64,000 nt of DNA from Halobacterium sp. KA-4 (GTDB lineage Archaea > Halobacteriota > Halobacteria > Halobacteriales > Halobacteriaceae): positions 1 to 64,000 of the forward strand of contig NZ_JAJJZG010000001.1 in assembly GCF_021028995.1 (NCBI RefSeq), in the 5' to 3' direction. The number at the start of each line of letters is the position of its first letter. Within the stretch, counting starts at the first letter, position 1. The notes below the pieces were generated by a model, which worked only from the letters and a program-made list of their open reading frames with translations, did not search any database and was not told the DNA's origin. The position numbers and the translations under genes are program-made. This document shows positions 41,123-49,658 of this stretch, one piece after another.

Positions 41123-41485
41123 CTACAGACGCCCGGTTTCGAGGAGGAACAGCGCGACCGCGGCGGCGACGACGACGATGCCCGTGCCGCCGAGCGCGAG
41201 GCCGCGCGCGGTCGCGGACGTGGCGACGTAGAGGGCGGCGCCGGCTGCCCCGAACAGCACGCCGACCGCCAGCGCGGGCTGGTACAGCGTGGACGCGAAC
41301 CCGGATTCGCGGAGGATGCCGACGACGCTGCCCGCGAGCAACACCAGGCCACCGACCGCGACGGGGAGCAGCCCGTCGAAGAGGATGCCGATTTCGGAGA
41401 TGACGAGGCCCAACACGAGCGGAATCGGCCACGGGCTGGCGCGCGGGTACTGGTCGCTCAGTCCCTGCTCCGTTTGCTCGACCAT
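41123..41485 (-). CDS. Four-helix membrane protein of the Cox cluster (DUF7541-like)
   Basis: A 120-residue protein with four hydrophobic helices (about 22-40, 43-60, 68-88, 92-115) after a polar N-terminus with the segment LSDQYPRASPWPIPLVLGL. The ATG at 41485 begins MVEQTEQG. Same direction as coxA and the neighbouring small genes. No catalytic residues are visible. Its place suggests an accessory role in oxidase assembly or stability; the family name is from memory. Confidence 0.68.
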   Translation of the reverse strand: MVEQTEQGLSDQYPRASPWPIPLVLGLVISEIGILFDGLLPVAVGGLVLLAGSVVGILRESGFASTLYQPALAVGVLFGAAGAALYVATSATARGLALGGTGIVVVAAAVALFLLETGRL

Positions 41486-41529
41486 ACCACGACGTTCGGC
41501 GCGGTGGGTTAGAAAGCCATCGCTTCCGT

Positions 41530-41784
41530 TCAGACGGCGACCACGGCGTACGTCATCAGGAAGCCGAAGTACAGCGCGACGAGCACGGCGAGCGCGCGCA
41601 GCCGGAACGACCGGAGGTCCTCGCTCTCGTCGTGGTAGGCGTCCTCGAACGCCTCGCGCTCGTCGTCGTCGAGGCGCTCGTGGTGTTCGAGCCCGCGGTG
41701 GAGCGCGCGCAGGCGCTCGGTCGGGAACGGCTCGCCGCAGTACGAGCACCGGGGTGCGTCGTCGGGAGCGGTGGTGTCGGTCAT
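41530..41784 (-). CDS. C2H2-type zinc-finger protein with one membrane helix, Cox cluster
   Basis: An 84-residue protein. The N-terminal half has CSYCGEPFPTERLRALHRGLEH, a C-x2-C-x12-H-x4-H zinc-finger pattern (about 13-34), followed by an acidic helix and one membrane span at the C-terminus (about 62-82). The ATG at 41784 lies in an ATGA overlap with the stop of the twelve-helix gene upstream, so the two are translationally coupled. A membrane-anchored small zinc finger is unusual; it may bind metal or protein partners during oxidase assembly. Confidence 0.75.
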   Translation of the reverse strand: MTDTTAPDDAPRCSYCGEPFPTERLRALHRGLEHHERLDDDEREAFEDAYHDESEDLRSFRLRALAVLVALYFGFLMTYAVVAV

Positions 41785-43154
41785 AGGAACGGTGGTTCGG
41801 CGGCCGGCTGGCCGATTATCCAGAGGCTGGTCATCGTGTAGAACACCATCACGAGCGTGAGCGTGTACTGGCTGCGAATCGCCTGCAGGCGGCCCGGGAG
41901 TTCGTCGTAGGCGGTGGCGTGGGCGACCCAGATGGCGAGCAGGTGGCCGAGCAGGACCGCGGCGACGCCGACGCCGGAGAGCCAACTCGGGAGCACGAGC
42001 GTGCGCGCGACCGGCGGGTCCAGCGGCGCGAGCAGCGCACCGAACAACGACGGGGACAGCGACAGCGCGTACACGAGGTAGTGCGCGAGGTGGTAGCCCG
42101 CGGCGATGGCGAGCAGCGACGGCGCGAACCGGCGCGCGAGTACGGCGGCGTCCGTGTACGTCGGCGCGACGTCGCGGGCTTTCCGGGCGGCCCACCAGTA
42201 GAGCCGGTGGAAGCCGAGGAAGCCGACGAGGAGCGCAGCCGGGTAGAGGACGGGCGCGGGGACGCCGGCGTCGACGACCGAGCGCGCGAACGACGCCCAC
42301 GCGGGCGTGCCGACGAACCCGTCGTAGGTCGTCCCCCAGACGAGCGCGACGACGAACGCGACGCCGCCGTTCGTAGTGACGACGTCGTCGGTCAGCCGCA
42401 TCGCTGGTAGTCGGAGTTCGAGGCCGTCGTCGGTGCGCTGGAGTGGCGCGACCGAACCGTACATCGCGAACAGTCGCGAGAGCGGGTCGACTTCCTCGAA
42501 CCACTGGTCGTGGCCGACCGCGACGACGCCGACCACGGAGAGCGCGAGGTAACCGAGCGCGGCCGCGGCCAGCATCCGTGGTTCGTCGGCGAGCGGGCTG
42601 ACGACCTCGAACCAGACGAGTGTGAGCAGGAACGCTGTCGACGCCCACGACGCGCGACCGGGCGGGAGCGCGACGTCGCGGCCGTCGAGCACCCACGCGA
42701 CCGGGCGCGTGAGCGTCCGGAACGGGTTCACGGCGGGCCACGAGTTCCCGACGAGGTACGTCGACATCGCGAACACCGCCCACCAGCCGACCCAGACGAG
42801 CACGATGGCACCGTTCCGGAGCGGCTCGGTCGGCCCCACGAACCCGGTGAGCAGGACGAACACGAGCCCCGCGAGACCGACGGCGTGGCCGACCCACGCG
42901 AGCACGCGTCGGGGCGCGGGAACGTGGCGGTGCCACTCGTGGACGGCCGCGACGAAGGCGCGGTCCGTGACGAAACTCGCCAGCAAGAACGACGCGCCGA
43001 CGACGGCGCCACCCGTCGAGAGGAACAGCCACGTCGGTACCGCCAATTCCTGCCCGCTGGCGTCGCGGAGGCTGCCGCCGTGCGCGGCGGCGACGCCACA
43101 GACCGCGACGAGGCCGACGACGGCACCGAGCACACGCGCGCCGCGACGAGACAT
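41781..43154 (-). CDS. Polytopic membrane protein of the Cox cluster, unknown function
   Basis: A 457-residue integral membrane protein with about 11-12 helices and an N-terminal segment that looks like a signal anchor (VLGAVVGLVAVCGVAAAHGG). Conserved-looking pieces are YLVGNSWPAVNPFRTL, HDQWFEEVDPLSRLF, and AIAAGYHLAHYLVYAL, with membrane histidines that could bind a cofactor. The family is not named here, although similar proteins are coded beside haloarchaeal cytochrome oxidase genes. It is divergent from coxC (99 bp between the starts) and overlaps the zinc-finger gene downstream. Confidence 0.78.
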   Translation of the reverse strand: MSRRGARVLGAVVGLVAVCGVAAAHGGSLRDASGQELAVPTWLFLSTGGAVVGASFLLASFVTDRAFVAAVHEWHRHVPAPRRVLAWVGHAVGLAGLVFVLLTGFVGPTEPLRNGAIVLVWVGWWAVFAMSTYLVGNSWPAVNPFRTLTRPVAWVLDGRDVALPPGRASWASTAFLLTLVWFEVVSPLADEPRMLAAAALGYLALSVVGVVAVGHDQWFEEVDPLSRLFAMYGSVAPLQRTDDGLELRLPAMRLTDDVVTTNGGVAFVVALVWGTTYDGFVGTPAWASFARSVVDAGVPAPVLYPAALLVGFLGFHRLYWWAARKARDVAPTYTDAAVLARRFAPSLLAIAAGYHLAHYLVYALSLSPSLFGALLAPLDPPVARTLVLPSWLSGVGVAAVLLGHLLAIWVAHATAYDELPGRLQAIRSQYTLTLVMVFYTMTSLWIIGQPAAEPPFL

Positions 43155-43253
43155 ATCTGGGGGTTACCGGCGGCTCCTCGTGAGGATTGCGGTACGGCTC
43201 CGGCGCGGACGGAGTTGGATGGGTTTTTAGTATTCGCCCCGCAACTCGCTGGT

Positions 43254-44117
43254 ATGACCGTCACGGACGACTCAGAGGACCACGGCCACCACCTGCCGGC
43301 CGTGGAGGACTGGCCGAAGGGCTTCGGCGAGGCCAGCTGGTGGCCGTTCGTCACCGCCGTCGGTGCCGCCGGGTTCTACATCGGCGCCGCGCTGTACGTG
43401 CTCGGACAAAACGAGACGTTCGGGTTCGTCACCCCGATGGTGGGTCCGGCCGTCTTCGTGGGGAGCGTGTTCGTCTTCCTCGCGGGCCTGTACGGCTGGG
43501 TGTACCACGCCTTCGTGAAACATTTCTGGAGCCGGGAGACGACCGGCGGCACCGCGCTCCGCTGGGGGATGATACTGTTCCTCGGCACGGAGATTGCGAC
43601 GTTCGGTGCCGGGTTCGCGTACTACTTCTTCATCCGCGCGGGCTCGCAGTGGTCCCAGGCAGTCCAGCACGTTCCCGAAGGGTTCCTCGGCGCGCTCGTC
43701 CTCGCGAACACCGCCATCCTCGTGGTGTCCAGCATCACGCTGCACTTCGCGCACGTCGCGCTCCGGAAGGGCAACCGCTCGCGGTTCCTCTCGCTGCTCG
43801 TCGCGACGCTCGTGCTCGGCGTGGTGTTCATCGCCGGCCAGGTGTACGAGTACTACGAATTCATCGTCCACGAGGGGCTGTCGCCGACCGGCGGCATCTT
43901 CGAGAGCGCGTTCTTCGGGCTGACCGGCCTCCACGGCCTCCACGTGTCGCTGGGTGCGGTGTTGCTCGCCATCGTCACCGTGCGCGCGTTCAAGGGCCAG
44001 TACTCCCACGAGCGCGACGTCTCCGTGGCCACCGTCTCGATGTACTGGCACTTCGTCGACGCCGTCTGGATCTTCCTCGTCGTCGTGCTGTACGCCGGCG
44101 CGGTCGTCAGCTTCTAA
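43254..44117 (+). CDS. coxC: Cytochrome c oxidase-type subunit III
   Basis: A 287-residue subunit III with seven helices. SWWPFVTAVGAAGFYIGAALYV (about 28-49) opens the fold; RWGMILFLGTEIATFGAGFAYYFF (about 103-126) carries the conserved Glu near the D-channel mouth; GLTGLHGLHVSLGAVLLAIVTVRAFKGQYSHERDVSVATVSMYWHFVDAVWIFLVVVLY (about 222-280) is the C-terminal signature. A TTTTTAGTATTC box is centred 26 bp before ATG 43254. It is divergent from the polytopic accessory gene. Confidence 0.94.
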   Translation: MTVTDDSEDHGHHLPAVEDWPKGFGEASWWPFVTAVGAAGFYIGAALYVLGQNETFGFVTPMVGPAVFVGSVFVFLAGLYGWVYHAFVKHFWSRETTGGTALRWGMILFLGTEIATFGAGFAYYFFIRAGSQWSQAVQHVPEGFLGALVLANTAILVVSSITLHFAHVALRKGNRSRFLSLLVATLVLGVVFIAGQVYEYYEFIVHEGLSPTGGIFESAFFGLTGLHGLHVSLGAVLLAIVTVRAFKGQYSHERDVSVATVSMYWHFVDAVWIFLVVVLYAGAVVSF

Positions 44118-44159
44118 GCGACCGTCGTCTTTTTTCGCGGCTGCCGCGAACCGGTAGTC

Positions 44160-44990
44160 ATGACAGTCGACGCCGACCGGCTGCGCTCGCTCGTCGACGC
44201 GCCGGTCGTCCACCGTGAATCCGTCCCGAGTACGAACGACCTCGCGCGCGCCGAGGGCCGCGAGGGCGCAGCCCACGGCACGTTCGTCGTCGCGGACGAG
44301 CAGTCCGCGGGCCGTGGCCGCACGGGGAATGTGTGGGCGTCGCCGCCGGGCGGCGTCTGGTCGAGTACGCTCGTCTCCCCCGACTTCGACGCGAGCCACG
44401 TCGGCCGACTCACGTTCGCGGGCGGGCTCGCAGCCGCCGAGACCGTCGAGTCGTTCGGAGTGGACGCGGGCCTGAAGTGGCCCAACGACGTGGTCGTCGG
44501 GGACGACTCGCAGAAGCTCTGCGGCGTGCTCACCGAAGCGGTCGTCGACGAGGTGCCGGTCGCCGGCAAGCCCGTCGACGAAGTGCTCCCGGGCACGGAC
44601 CCCACGGACGCGGAGTTGTCGTTCGCGGTGCTGGGAATCGGCGTGAACGCGGCCCTCGACCCGAGCGACCTCGACGTGGACAGGGACGTGACGACGTTGC
44701 GAGCGGAAGTCGGCGACGTGGACGCGACAGAAGTCGCGGCGACACTCCACGAGCGACTGCTCGCGTGGGTCGAGCGCGTCGGGACTGACGACGGGTTCGC
44801 GGCGGCGCTGGACGCGTGGCGCGAGCGCAGTGCGACGCTCGGCGAGCGCGTGCGAGTGGAGACGCGGAGTGGCGAAACGGTCGTCGGCGACGCCACCCGT
44901 GTCACGTCGCGGGGCGCGCTCGTCGTCGACACTGGCGACGAGGACGTCGCGGTCACGGAAGGCGAATGCAGTCGGCTTCGACGCGCGTAA
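44160..44990 (+). CDS. birA: Biotin--[acyl-CoA carboxylase] ligase
   Basis: A 276-residue biotin protein ligase without the regulatory HTH domain. ESVPSTNDLARAEGREGAAHGTFVVADEQSAGRGRTGNVWASPPGGVWSS (about 20-69) contains the biotinyl-AMP loop GRGRTG. LKWPNDVVVGDDSQKLCGVLTE (about 104-125) has the catalytic Lys, and VLGIGVNAAL follows. The C-terminal SH3-like domain covers about 225-275. It would biotinylate the carrier subunit of the propionyl-CoA carboxylase whose carboxyltransferase lies at 9.5 kb. Its position inside the oxidase cluster is probably a matter of local gene order. Confidence 0.93.
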   Translation: MTVDADRLRSLVDAPVVHRESVPSTNDLARAEGREGAAHGTFVVADEQSAGRGRTGNVWASPPGGVWSSTLVSPDFDASHVGRLTFAGGLAAAETVESFGVDAGLKWPNDVVVGDDSQKLCGVLTEAVVDEVPVAGKPVDEVLPGTDPTDAELSFAVLGIGVNAALDPSDLDVDRDVTTLRAEVGDVDATEVAATLHERLLAWVERVGTDDGFAAALDAWRERSATLGERVRVETRSGETVVGDATRVTSRGALVVDTGDEDVAVTEGECSRLRRA

Positions 44991-45044
44991 CTACGTGGCG
45001 AAGCGGAACGGAGGGAGAAAGTAGGCGAAAGAAGCGTCGCGTCG

Positions 45045-45812
45045 TTAAACGTCGATGGTCGTGTTCTCGGGGTCCTCGACCCACTCCTGGTAGGTGTCTT
45101 CCTCGACGACCGCGATGGTGCCGAGCATCTCGGAGTGGCCCTGGCCGCAGAACTCCGCGCAGTAGAGCTGGTAGGTGCCCTTCTCGTTGACCTCGGTGAT
45201 GAGGTAGTTGGTCTGCCCGGGGACGGCGTCGGCCTTCAGGCCGATTTCGGGCGCGTGGAACGCGTGAATCACGTCAGTGGACTTCGTGCGTATCACGAGC
45301 TTCGTGTCCTCCGGGACCACCATCGGTTGGTTGCCGACGTCGACGTCACCGGTCGCAGCGCCGGAGCTCACCGTGAGGTTCTCCTCGGGGTACTCGTAGT
45401 TCCAGTACCACTGGACGCCGACGGAGTCGACGACGACGGTGTCGTCTTCGGCCATCGCCTCTTGGGCGTCGGCCTGCGTCGCGGTGACCGACGGCTGCGC
45501 CATCACGCCGTAGGCGGCGACGCCGACGAACAGGAGGACGACGGCGGTGGCGACGGTCCACGTGATTTCGAGCCGACGGTTCTCCTTGGTCGGTTTCGCC
45601 TCGTCGCTGTTCCGGAACTTCCACACCGTGTAGACGAGGATGCCCTCGACGAGCAGCGTGACCGGGAGCGCGGCCGCGAGCAGCATCGAGTTCAGGTTGC
45701 GGATGAGCTCCTCGGTCACCGACTGGTACTGCTGGGCAGCGACCGGGTCCACGAAGGCGGCGAGGAAGCCGACGGCGGCGACGAGAACGGGTACGAGCCG
45801 CTTGCCTCTCAT
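45045..45812 (-). CDS. coxB: Cytochrome c oxidase-type subunit II (CuA)
   Basis: A 255-residue subunit II. A signal peptide (about 1-26, ending in Val-Ala-Ala-Gln-like site) is followed by two membrane helices (about 41-64 and 82-105). The extracytoplasmic cupredoxin domain has VQWYWNYEYPEENL (aromatic electron entry), DVIHAFHAPEIGLKADAVPG (CuA His) and YCAEFCGQGHSEMLGTI (C-x3-C-x3-H-x2-M). It takes electrons from a mobile copper protein such as halocyanin or from cytochrome. TATTTATGG about 29 bp before ATG 45812 suggests leaderless transcription. Convergent with birA. Confidence 0.95.
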   Translation of the reverse strand: MRGKRLVPVLVAAVGFLAAFVDPVAAQQYQSVTEELIRNLNSMLLAAALPVTLLVEGILVYTVWKFRNSDEAKPTKENRRLEITWTVATAVVLLFVGVAAYGVMAQPSVTATQADAQEAMAEDDTVVVDSVGVQWYWNYEYPEENLTVSSGAATGDVDVGNQPMVVPEDTKLVIRTKSTDVIHAFHAPEIGLKADAVPGQTNYLITEVNEKGTYQLYCAEFCGQGHSEMLGTIAVVEEDTYQEWVEDPENTTIDV

Positions 45813-45920
45813 ACTATCGTGGTCGTTCGGAGCGGTTCCATAAATAGGTGCTGAATCGGTGCGTCGGCGAGTCGGATAGGCTAAGTGGGCCGCGGCGTAA
45901 TCAGCCGACGAGAGACGTTC

Positions 45921-47297
45921 GTGACTCGAAACATCCCCGACCGGTTCACGGCAGTGCTCGCGACGGCCGCGATGGGCGTCTACGCCCTGCTCGTCGTCGG
46001 CGCGACGTCCGCGCTGACGAACGCGGCCGCAGCGTGTCGCTCGTGGCCGGCCTGCGACGGACGCTGGTACGCCCTCGACTCGCTCTCGCTGGCGGTCGTC
46101 TGGGGCCACCGGACCGCAGCCGTCGTCACCGGCGTACTCGTACTCGCCGCCGCGGTGATGGCGTGGCGCCGCGACTCCTCCACGCGCGTCCGCGCTGCGG
46201 TCACCGTCGCGCTGGCCGCCTACCCCGTCCAAATCGCGCTCGGCGCGCTCACCGCGACGACGCCGGCGTCGGCCGCGCTCGGCGGCGCACACCTCGCACT
46301 CGGCGTGCTCATCTTCGCCGGCCTCGTCGCCGCGCTCGCGTGGACGCTGGAACTCCAGACGGGCCACCTCCCCTCGGCGGAGTGGGAGGGCGAACCGAAA
46401 GATGACGACGGCGACGACAGCGTCCCGACCACCGGCCCGCTGGCGACCGCGTACGCGTACTTCCGGCTGACGAAGCCGCGCCTGATGTGGCTGCTCTGCC
46501 TGGTCGCCGCAGCCGGCATGGCGCTGGCCGCCGGGCCGAGCCTCCGCGCCGAGACGGTCGTCGCGACGCTCGGCGGCGGCGTGCTCGCCATCGGCGCGTC
46601 GGGCACGTTCAACCACGTACTCGAACGCGAGAAGGACAAGAAGATGTCCCGCACCGACGACCGGCCAATCGCGACCGACCGCATCCCGAAGCGCAACGCC
46701 ATCGCGTTCGGCGTGACGCTGGCGGCGGCGTCGCTGGCCGCGTTCTACAGCGTGAACCCGCTGACCGCGGCGCTCGGGTTCACCGCCATCGTGTTCTACT
46801 CGGTGGTGTACACGCTCGTGTTGAAGCCCAACACCCGACAGAGCACCGTCATCGGCGGCGCGGCGGGCGCCCTCCCCGCGCTCATCGGCTGGGCCGCGGT
46901 GACGGGTGACGTGGGCGTCGCGGGCCTCGCGCTCGCGACGGTCATCTTCCTGTGGACGCCCGCGCACTTCTACAACCTCGCGCTCGCGTACAAGGACGAC
47001 TACGAGCGCGGCGGCTTCCCGCTGATGCCCGTCGTCAGCGGCGAAGCCACGACCCGCAAGCACATTGTCTACTACCTCGGCGCGACGCTCGTCGCCGCGG
47101 TGGCGCTGTCCGCGCTCGCAGGCCTCGGCGTGCTATACGCGGCGACGACGGTCGTCTTCGGCGGCGTCTTCCTGTACGCCGCGATGCGCCTCCACCGGGA
47201 GCGCGACCGCGCCGCCGCGATGCGCGCGTTCCACGCGTCGAACGCCTACCTCGGCTGCCTGCTGGTGGCGGTCGTCGTGGACGCGATGGTGGTCTGA
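45921..47297 (+). CDS. ctaB: Fusion of a half-size CtaA-like domain and protoheme IX farnesyltransferase (heme O synthase)
   Basis: A 458-residue membrane protein. Residues 1-150 form four helices with the Cys pair of ACRSWPACDGRW, VWGHRTAAVVTGVL and LGGAHLALGVLIF, matching a half-size CtaA/Cox15 heme A synthase domain. Residues 180-455 are UbiA-type heme O synthase: YFRLTKPRLMWLLCLV, FNHVLEREKDKKMSRTDDRPIATDRIP and KDDYERGGFPLMPV hold the metal-diphosphate sites. The GTG at 45921 is preferred, a GTG at 45885 also possible. The fusion would make heme O, and perhaps heme A, for the oxidase beside it. The next gene begins directly after its stop. Confidence 0.9.
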   Translation: MTRNIPDRFTAVLATAAMGVYALLVVGATSALTNAAAACRSWPACDGRWYALDSLSLAVVWGHRTAAVVTGVLVLAAAVMAWRRDSSTRVRAAVTVALAAYPVQIALGALTATTPASAALGGAHLALGVLIFAGLVAALAWTLELQTGHLPSAEWEGEPKDDDGDDSVPTTGPLATAYAYFRLTKPRLMWLLCLVAAAGMALAAGPSLRAETVVATLGGGVLAIGASGTFNHVLEREKDKKMSRTDDRPIATDRIPKRNAIAFGVTLAAASLAAFYSVNPLTAALGFTAIVFYSVVYTLVLKPNTRQSTVIGGAAGALPALIGWAAVTGDVGVAGLALATVIFLWTPAHFYNLALAYKDDYERGGFPLMPVVSGEATTRKHIVYYLGATLVAAVALSALAGLGVLYAATTVVFGGVFLYAAMRLHRERDRAAAMRAFHASNAYLGCLLVAVVVDAMVV

Positions 47298-47954
47298 GTG
47301 GGCGCGTCAGTCTCGCTCTCCCCGAGCCGGTTCCAGCCCACGCGGAAGACGCTGCTGTACGCCGCGCTCCTGCTGAACGGCGAACTCGCCGCCGTCCTGT
47401 TCTACTTCGCGGTGTCGTCGTCGGTCCCCACCGACCCCGTGATACTCGCGTACCCGTTCGTCTGGATCAACGCCTCCATCTGGGCCGTCTCCCGGGTCGA
47501 CCTCCCGGACGCCTCCCGCCGACAGCGCCTGCTCGCGCTCGGCGTCGGGCTCGCGTACTTCCTCCTGTTGGGAGGGGTCGGCGGCATCTACATGTTCCAC
47601 GGTGCCGGCCTCGGCGCGCGCATCTCGTGGCTCTCCCCCGGCTGGGGGCCCGCATTCGTCTACAGCGGCGCGAGCCTCACCGTCAGCCTCCTCCCGTTCA
47701 AGGTCGTCGGCTACGCGACGCTGGCGTACCTCGTCGCCGCCACCGTCCTCGACGCCGCGAAGACCGGCGTCGCGGGCCTGCTCGGCCTGCTCGCGTGCGT
47801 GAGTTGCACGTGGCCGATAGCCGCGACCGTGTTCACGGGTGCGTTCGGCAGCGCGTCCGCGCTCGCGGCCGCCGCGCAGAACGAGCCGTACGGACTCTCG
47901 ACGGTCGTGTTCGTCTCCTCCGTCCTGTTGCTCGTGTGGCGGCCGACGCGGTAG
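47298..47954 (+). CDS. Six-helix membrane protein following ctaB (DUF7546-like)
   Basis: A 218-residue protein with six or seven hydrophobic helices. It starts at a GTG that follows the ctaB stop with no spacer (TGAGTG), so it is translated in tandem with it. VWINASIWAVSRVDLPDASRR and GGVGGIYMFHGAGLGARISWLSPGWGP are distinctive pieces, and LACVSCTWPIAATVFTG includes a C-x2-C pair inside a membrane helix that could bind copper or heme. The family is known to me only as a haloarchaeal membrane protein. Role in heme or copper handling is plausible. Confidence 0.75.
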   Translation: MGASVSLSPSRFQPTRKTLLYAALLLNGELAAVLFYFAVSSSVPTDPVILAYPFVWINASIWAVSRVDLPDASRRQRLLALGVGLAYFLLLGGVGGIYMFHGAGLGARISWLSPGWGPAFVYSGASLTVSLLPFKVVGYATLAYLVAATVLDAAKTGVAGLLGLLACVSCTWPIAATVFTGAFGSASALAAAAQNEPYGLSTVVFVSSVLLLVWRPTR

Positions 47955-48003
47955 CCGGCCGCGTTCCGCAGTGCTTTACGTCCGCGCCCGCCGACTCCAC
48001 AGT

Positions 48004-48912
48004 ATGACTCCCGTAGTCGTCGCCGAGGCCGTCGAGAAGGCCTACGGCGACACCACCGCCGTCGACGGCGTCTCGCTGTCGGTCGGCGAGGGCGAGGTGT
48101 TCGCGCTCGTCGGCCCGAACGGCGCGGGCAAGACGACGCTCGTGCGCTGTCTGACCGGGACGACGACGCCCGACGGCGGCAGCGTCGAGTTGCTCGGCGA
48201 CGAGCCCAGCGAGACCAACGACCAGCGCGTGGGCCTCCTCCCGCAGGACTTCGCGCCACCGGACCGCCTCACCGCGGGCGAACTCGTCGGCTACTACGCC
48301 GGCCTCTACGACGACGCCCGCGACCCCGAGGCAGTCCTCGCGGAGGTCGGCCTCGACCCCGACACGGAGACGTGGTACGGCGACCTCTCGGGCGGCGAAC
48401 AGCGCCGCGCGTGCGTCGCCGCGGCGCTCGTGAACGCGCCGGACGTACTGTTCCTCGACGAACCGACGACCGCCGTCGACCCGGCGGGCCGGCGCGCGCT
48501 CTGGCGCGTGTTCGAGGACCTCGCCGAGTCGGGCACGACAATCTTCCTCACGACCCACGACATGGCCGAAGCACAGCGCCTCGCGGACCGCGTCGCACTA
48601 CTCGCGGACGGGCGGGTCGCGGCGACGGGAACCCCCCGAGAGCTCGTCGCCGAGCACGGCGGTGAGCCGCGACTGGTCGTCGAACTCCCCGAGGAACCAG
48701 CGGAAGCGCCCGACCTTCCCGGGTTCGACCCCGAGGTGACGCGGGAGGGACTCGTCTTCTCGGACGTCGCACCCGAGGCCATCGGCGACGTCGTGACGGC
48801 GCTCGACGACGCCGGGGTCGAGTTCGAAGCACTGTCGTGGCGCGAGCCGACGCTGGAGGACGCGTACCTCGCGCTCGCCGGTGACATCGAGGGCGTGGAG
48901 GTGCAGCGATGA
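48004..48912 (+). CDS. ABC transporter ATP-binding protein
   Basis: A 302-residue ATPase. Walker A GPNGAGKTT (about 36-44), Q-loop LLPQDFAPPD (about 79-88), signature LSGGEQRR (about 127-134), Walker B VLFLDEPTTAVDP (about 148-160) and H-loop LTTHDMAEA. Residues 215-300 form a C-terminal extension like that of drug/NatA-type exporters. It overlaps the permease gene by ATGA, so the pair makes one exporter. Its neighbours suggest a role near the oxidase/heme genes, for example heme or copper export, but the substrate is not evident. Confidence 0.9.
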   Translation: MTPVVVAEAVEKAYGDTTAVDGVSLSVGEGEVFALVGPNGAGKTTLVRCLTGTTTPDGGSVELLGDEPSETNDQRVGLLPQDFAPPDRLTAGELVGYYAGLYDDARDPEAVLAEVGLDPDTETWYGDLSGGEQRRACVAAALVNAPDVLFLDEPTTAVDPAGRRALWRVFEDLAESGTTIFLTTHDMAEAQRLADRVALLADGRVAATGTPRELVAEHGGEPRLVVELPEEPAEAPDLPGFDPEVTREGLVFSDVAPEAIGDVVTALDDAGVEFEALSWREPTLEDAYLALAGDIEGVEVQR

Positions 48913-49652
48913 GCCGGCTGGCTCGCATCCGGGCGGAAGCGACCGCGGCCTACCGGACGTTCCTGCGGCGTCGAACGGCGGTGTTCTTCACGTTCTTCTT
49001 CCCGGTGTTGCTCATCGTCATCTTCGCCGGGCTCGTCCGCACGACGTCGGGCAGCGGCGGGCTGTTCACGGAGCCGACCGCCTACTACGTGCCGGCGTAC
49101 CTCGCGACCGTCGTGCTGTTCACGCCGCTGTCCCGCGTCGGGAGCACGGTCGCGCGCCACCGCGAGGGTAACCGCTTCGAGAAACTCTCGACGACGCCGC
49201 TGACCCGCGCGGAGTGGCTCGCCGCGCACACGCTCGTGAACGTCGCACTCATCGCCGCCGCGTCCGCGGTGCTGCTGGTCGCGCTGCTCGCGACGGGTGC
49301 ATCGTTCGCGCTCTCCCCGTGGCTCGCCGTGCTCGTGCCCGCGACGTCCGTGGTGTTCTGCGGCGTCGGCGCGGTCATCGGGAGCTACGCGGACGGCCAG
49401 GACGGTGCCATCGCCGCGAGCAACGGCATCGCGCTCCCAGTCCTGTTCCTCTCGGAGACGTTCGTCCAGCCCGAACTGTTCCCGGCGTGGTTCCGACCCA
49501 TCGTGGACCTCTCGCCGCTGGCGTACTTCGCGCGCGGCGTCCGCGCAGCCACCACGCAGGGGGGCGACGTGACGACGAACACGGCCATCGTCGTGGTGCT
49601 CGCGGTCGTCGCGTTCGCCGTCGGTACGCTCGCGATTCCGTGGACCGAGTGA
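48909..49652 (+). CDS. ABC-2 type transporter permease
   Basis: A 247-residue ABC-2 permease with six helices (about 26-45, 60-80, 100-125, 132-155, 163-180, 220-243). It shows VFFTFFFPVLLIVIFAGLV early, EGNRFEKLSTTPLTRAEWLAAHTLV in the cytoplasmic loop, and PAWFRPIVDLSPLAYFARGVRAA near the last span. It overlaps the ATPase gene and ends 6 bp before the convergent zinc-ribbon gene. Together with the ATPase it forms a two-gene exporter. Confidence 0.88.
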   Translation: MSRLARIRAEATAAYRTFLRRRTAVFFTFFFPVLLIVIFAGLVRTTSGSGGLFTEPTAYYVPAYLATVVLFTPLSRVGSTVARHREGNRFEKLSTTPLTRAEWLAAHTLVNVALIAAASAVLLVALLATGASFALSPWLAVLVPATSVVFCGVGAVIGSYADGQDGAIAASNGIALPVLFLSETFVQPELFPAWFRPIVDLSPLAYFARGVRAATTQGGDVTTNTAIVVVLAVVAFAVGTLAIPWTE

Positions 49653-49658
49653 GAAGAA

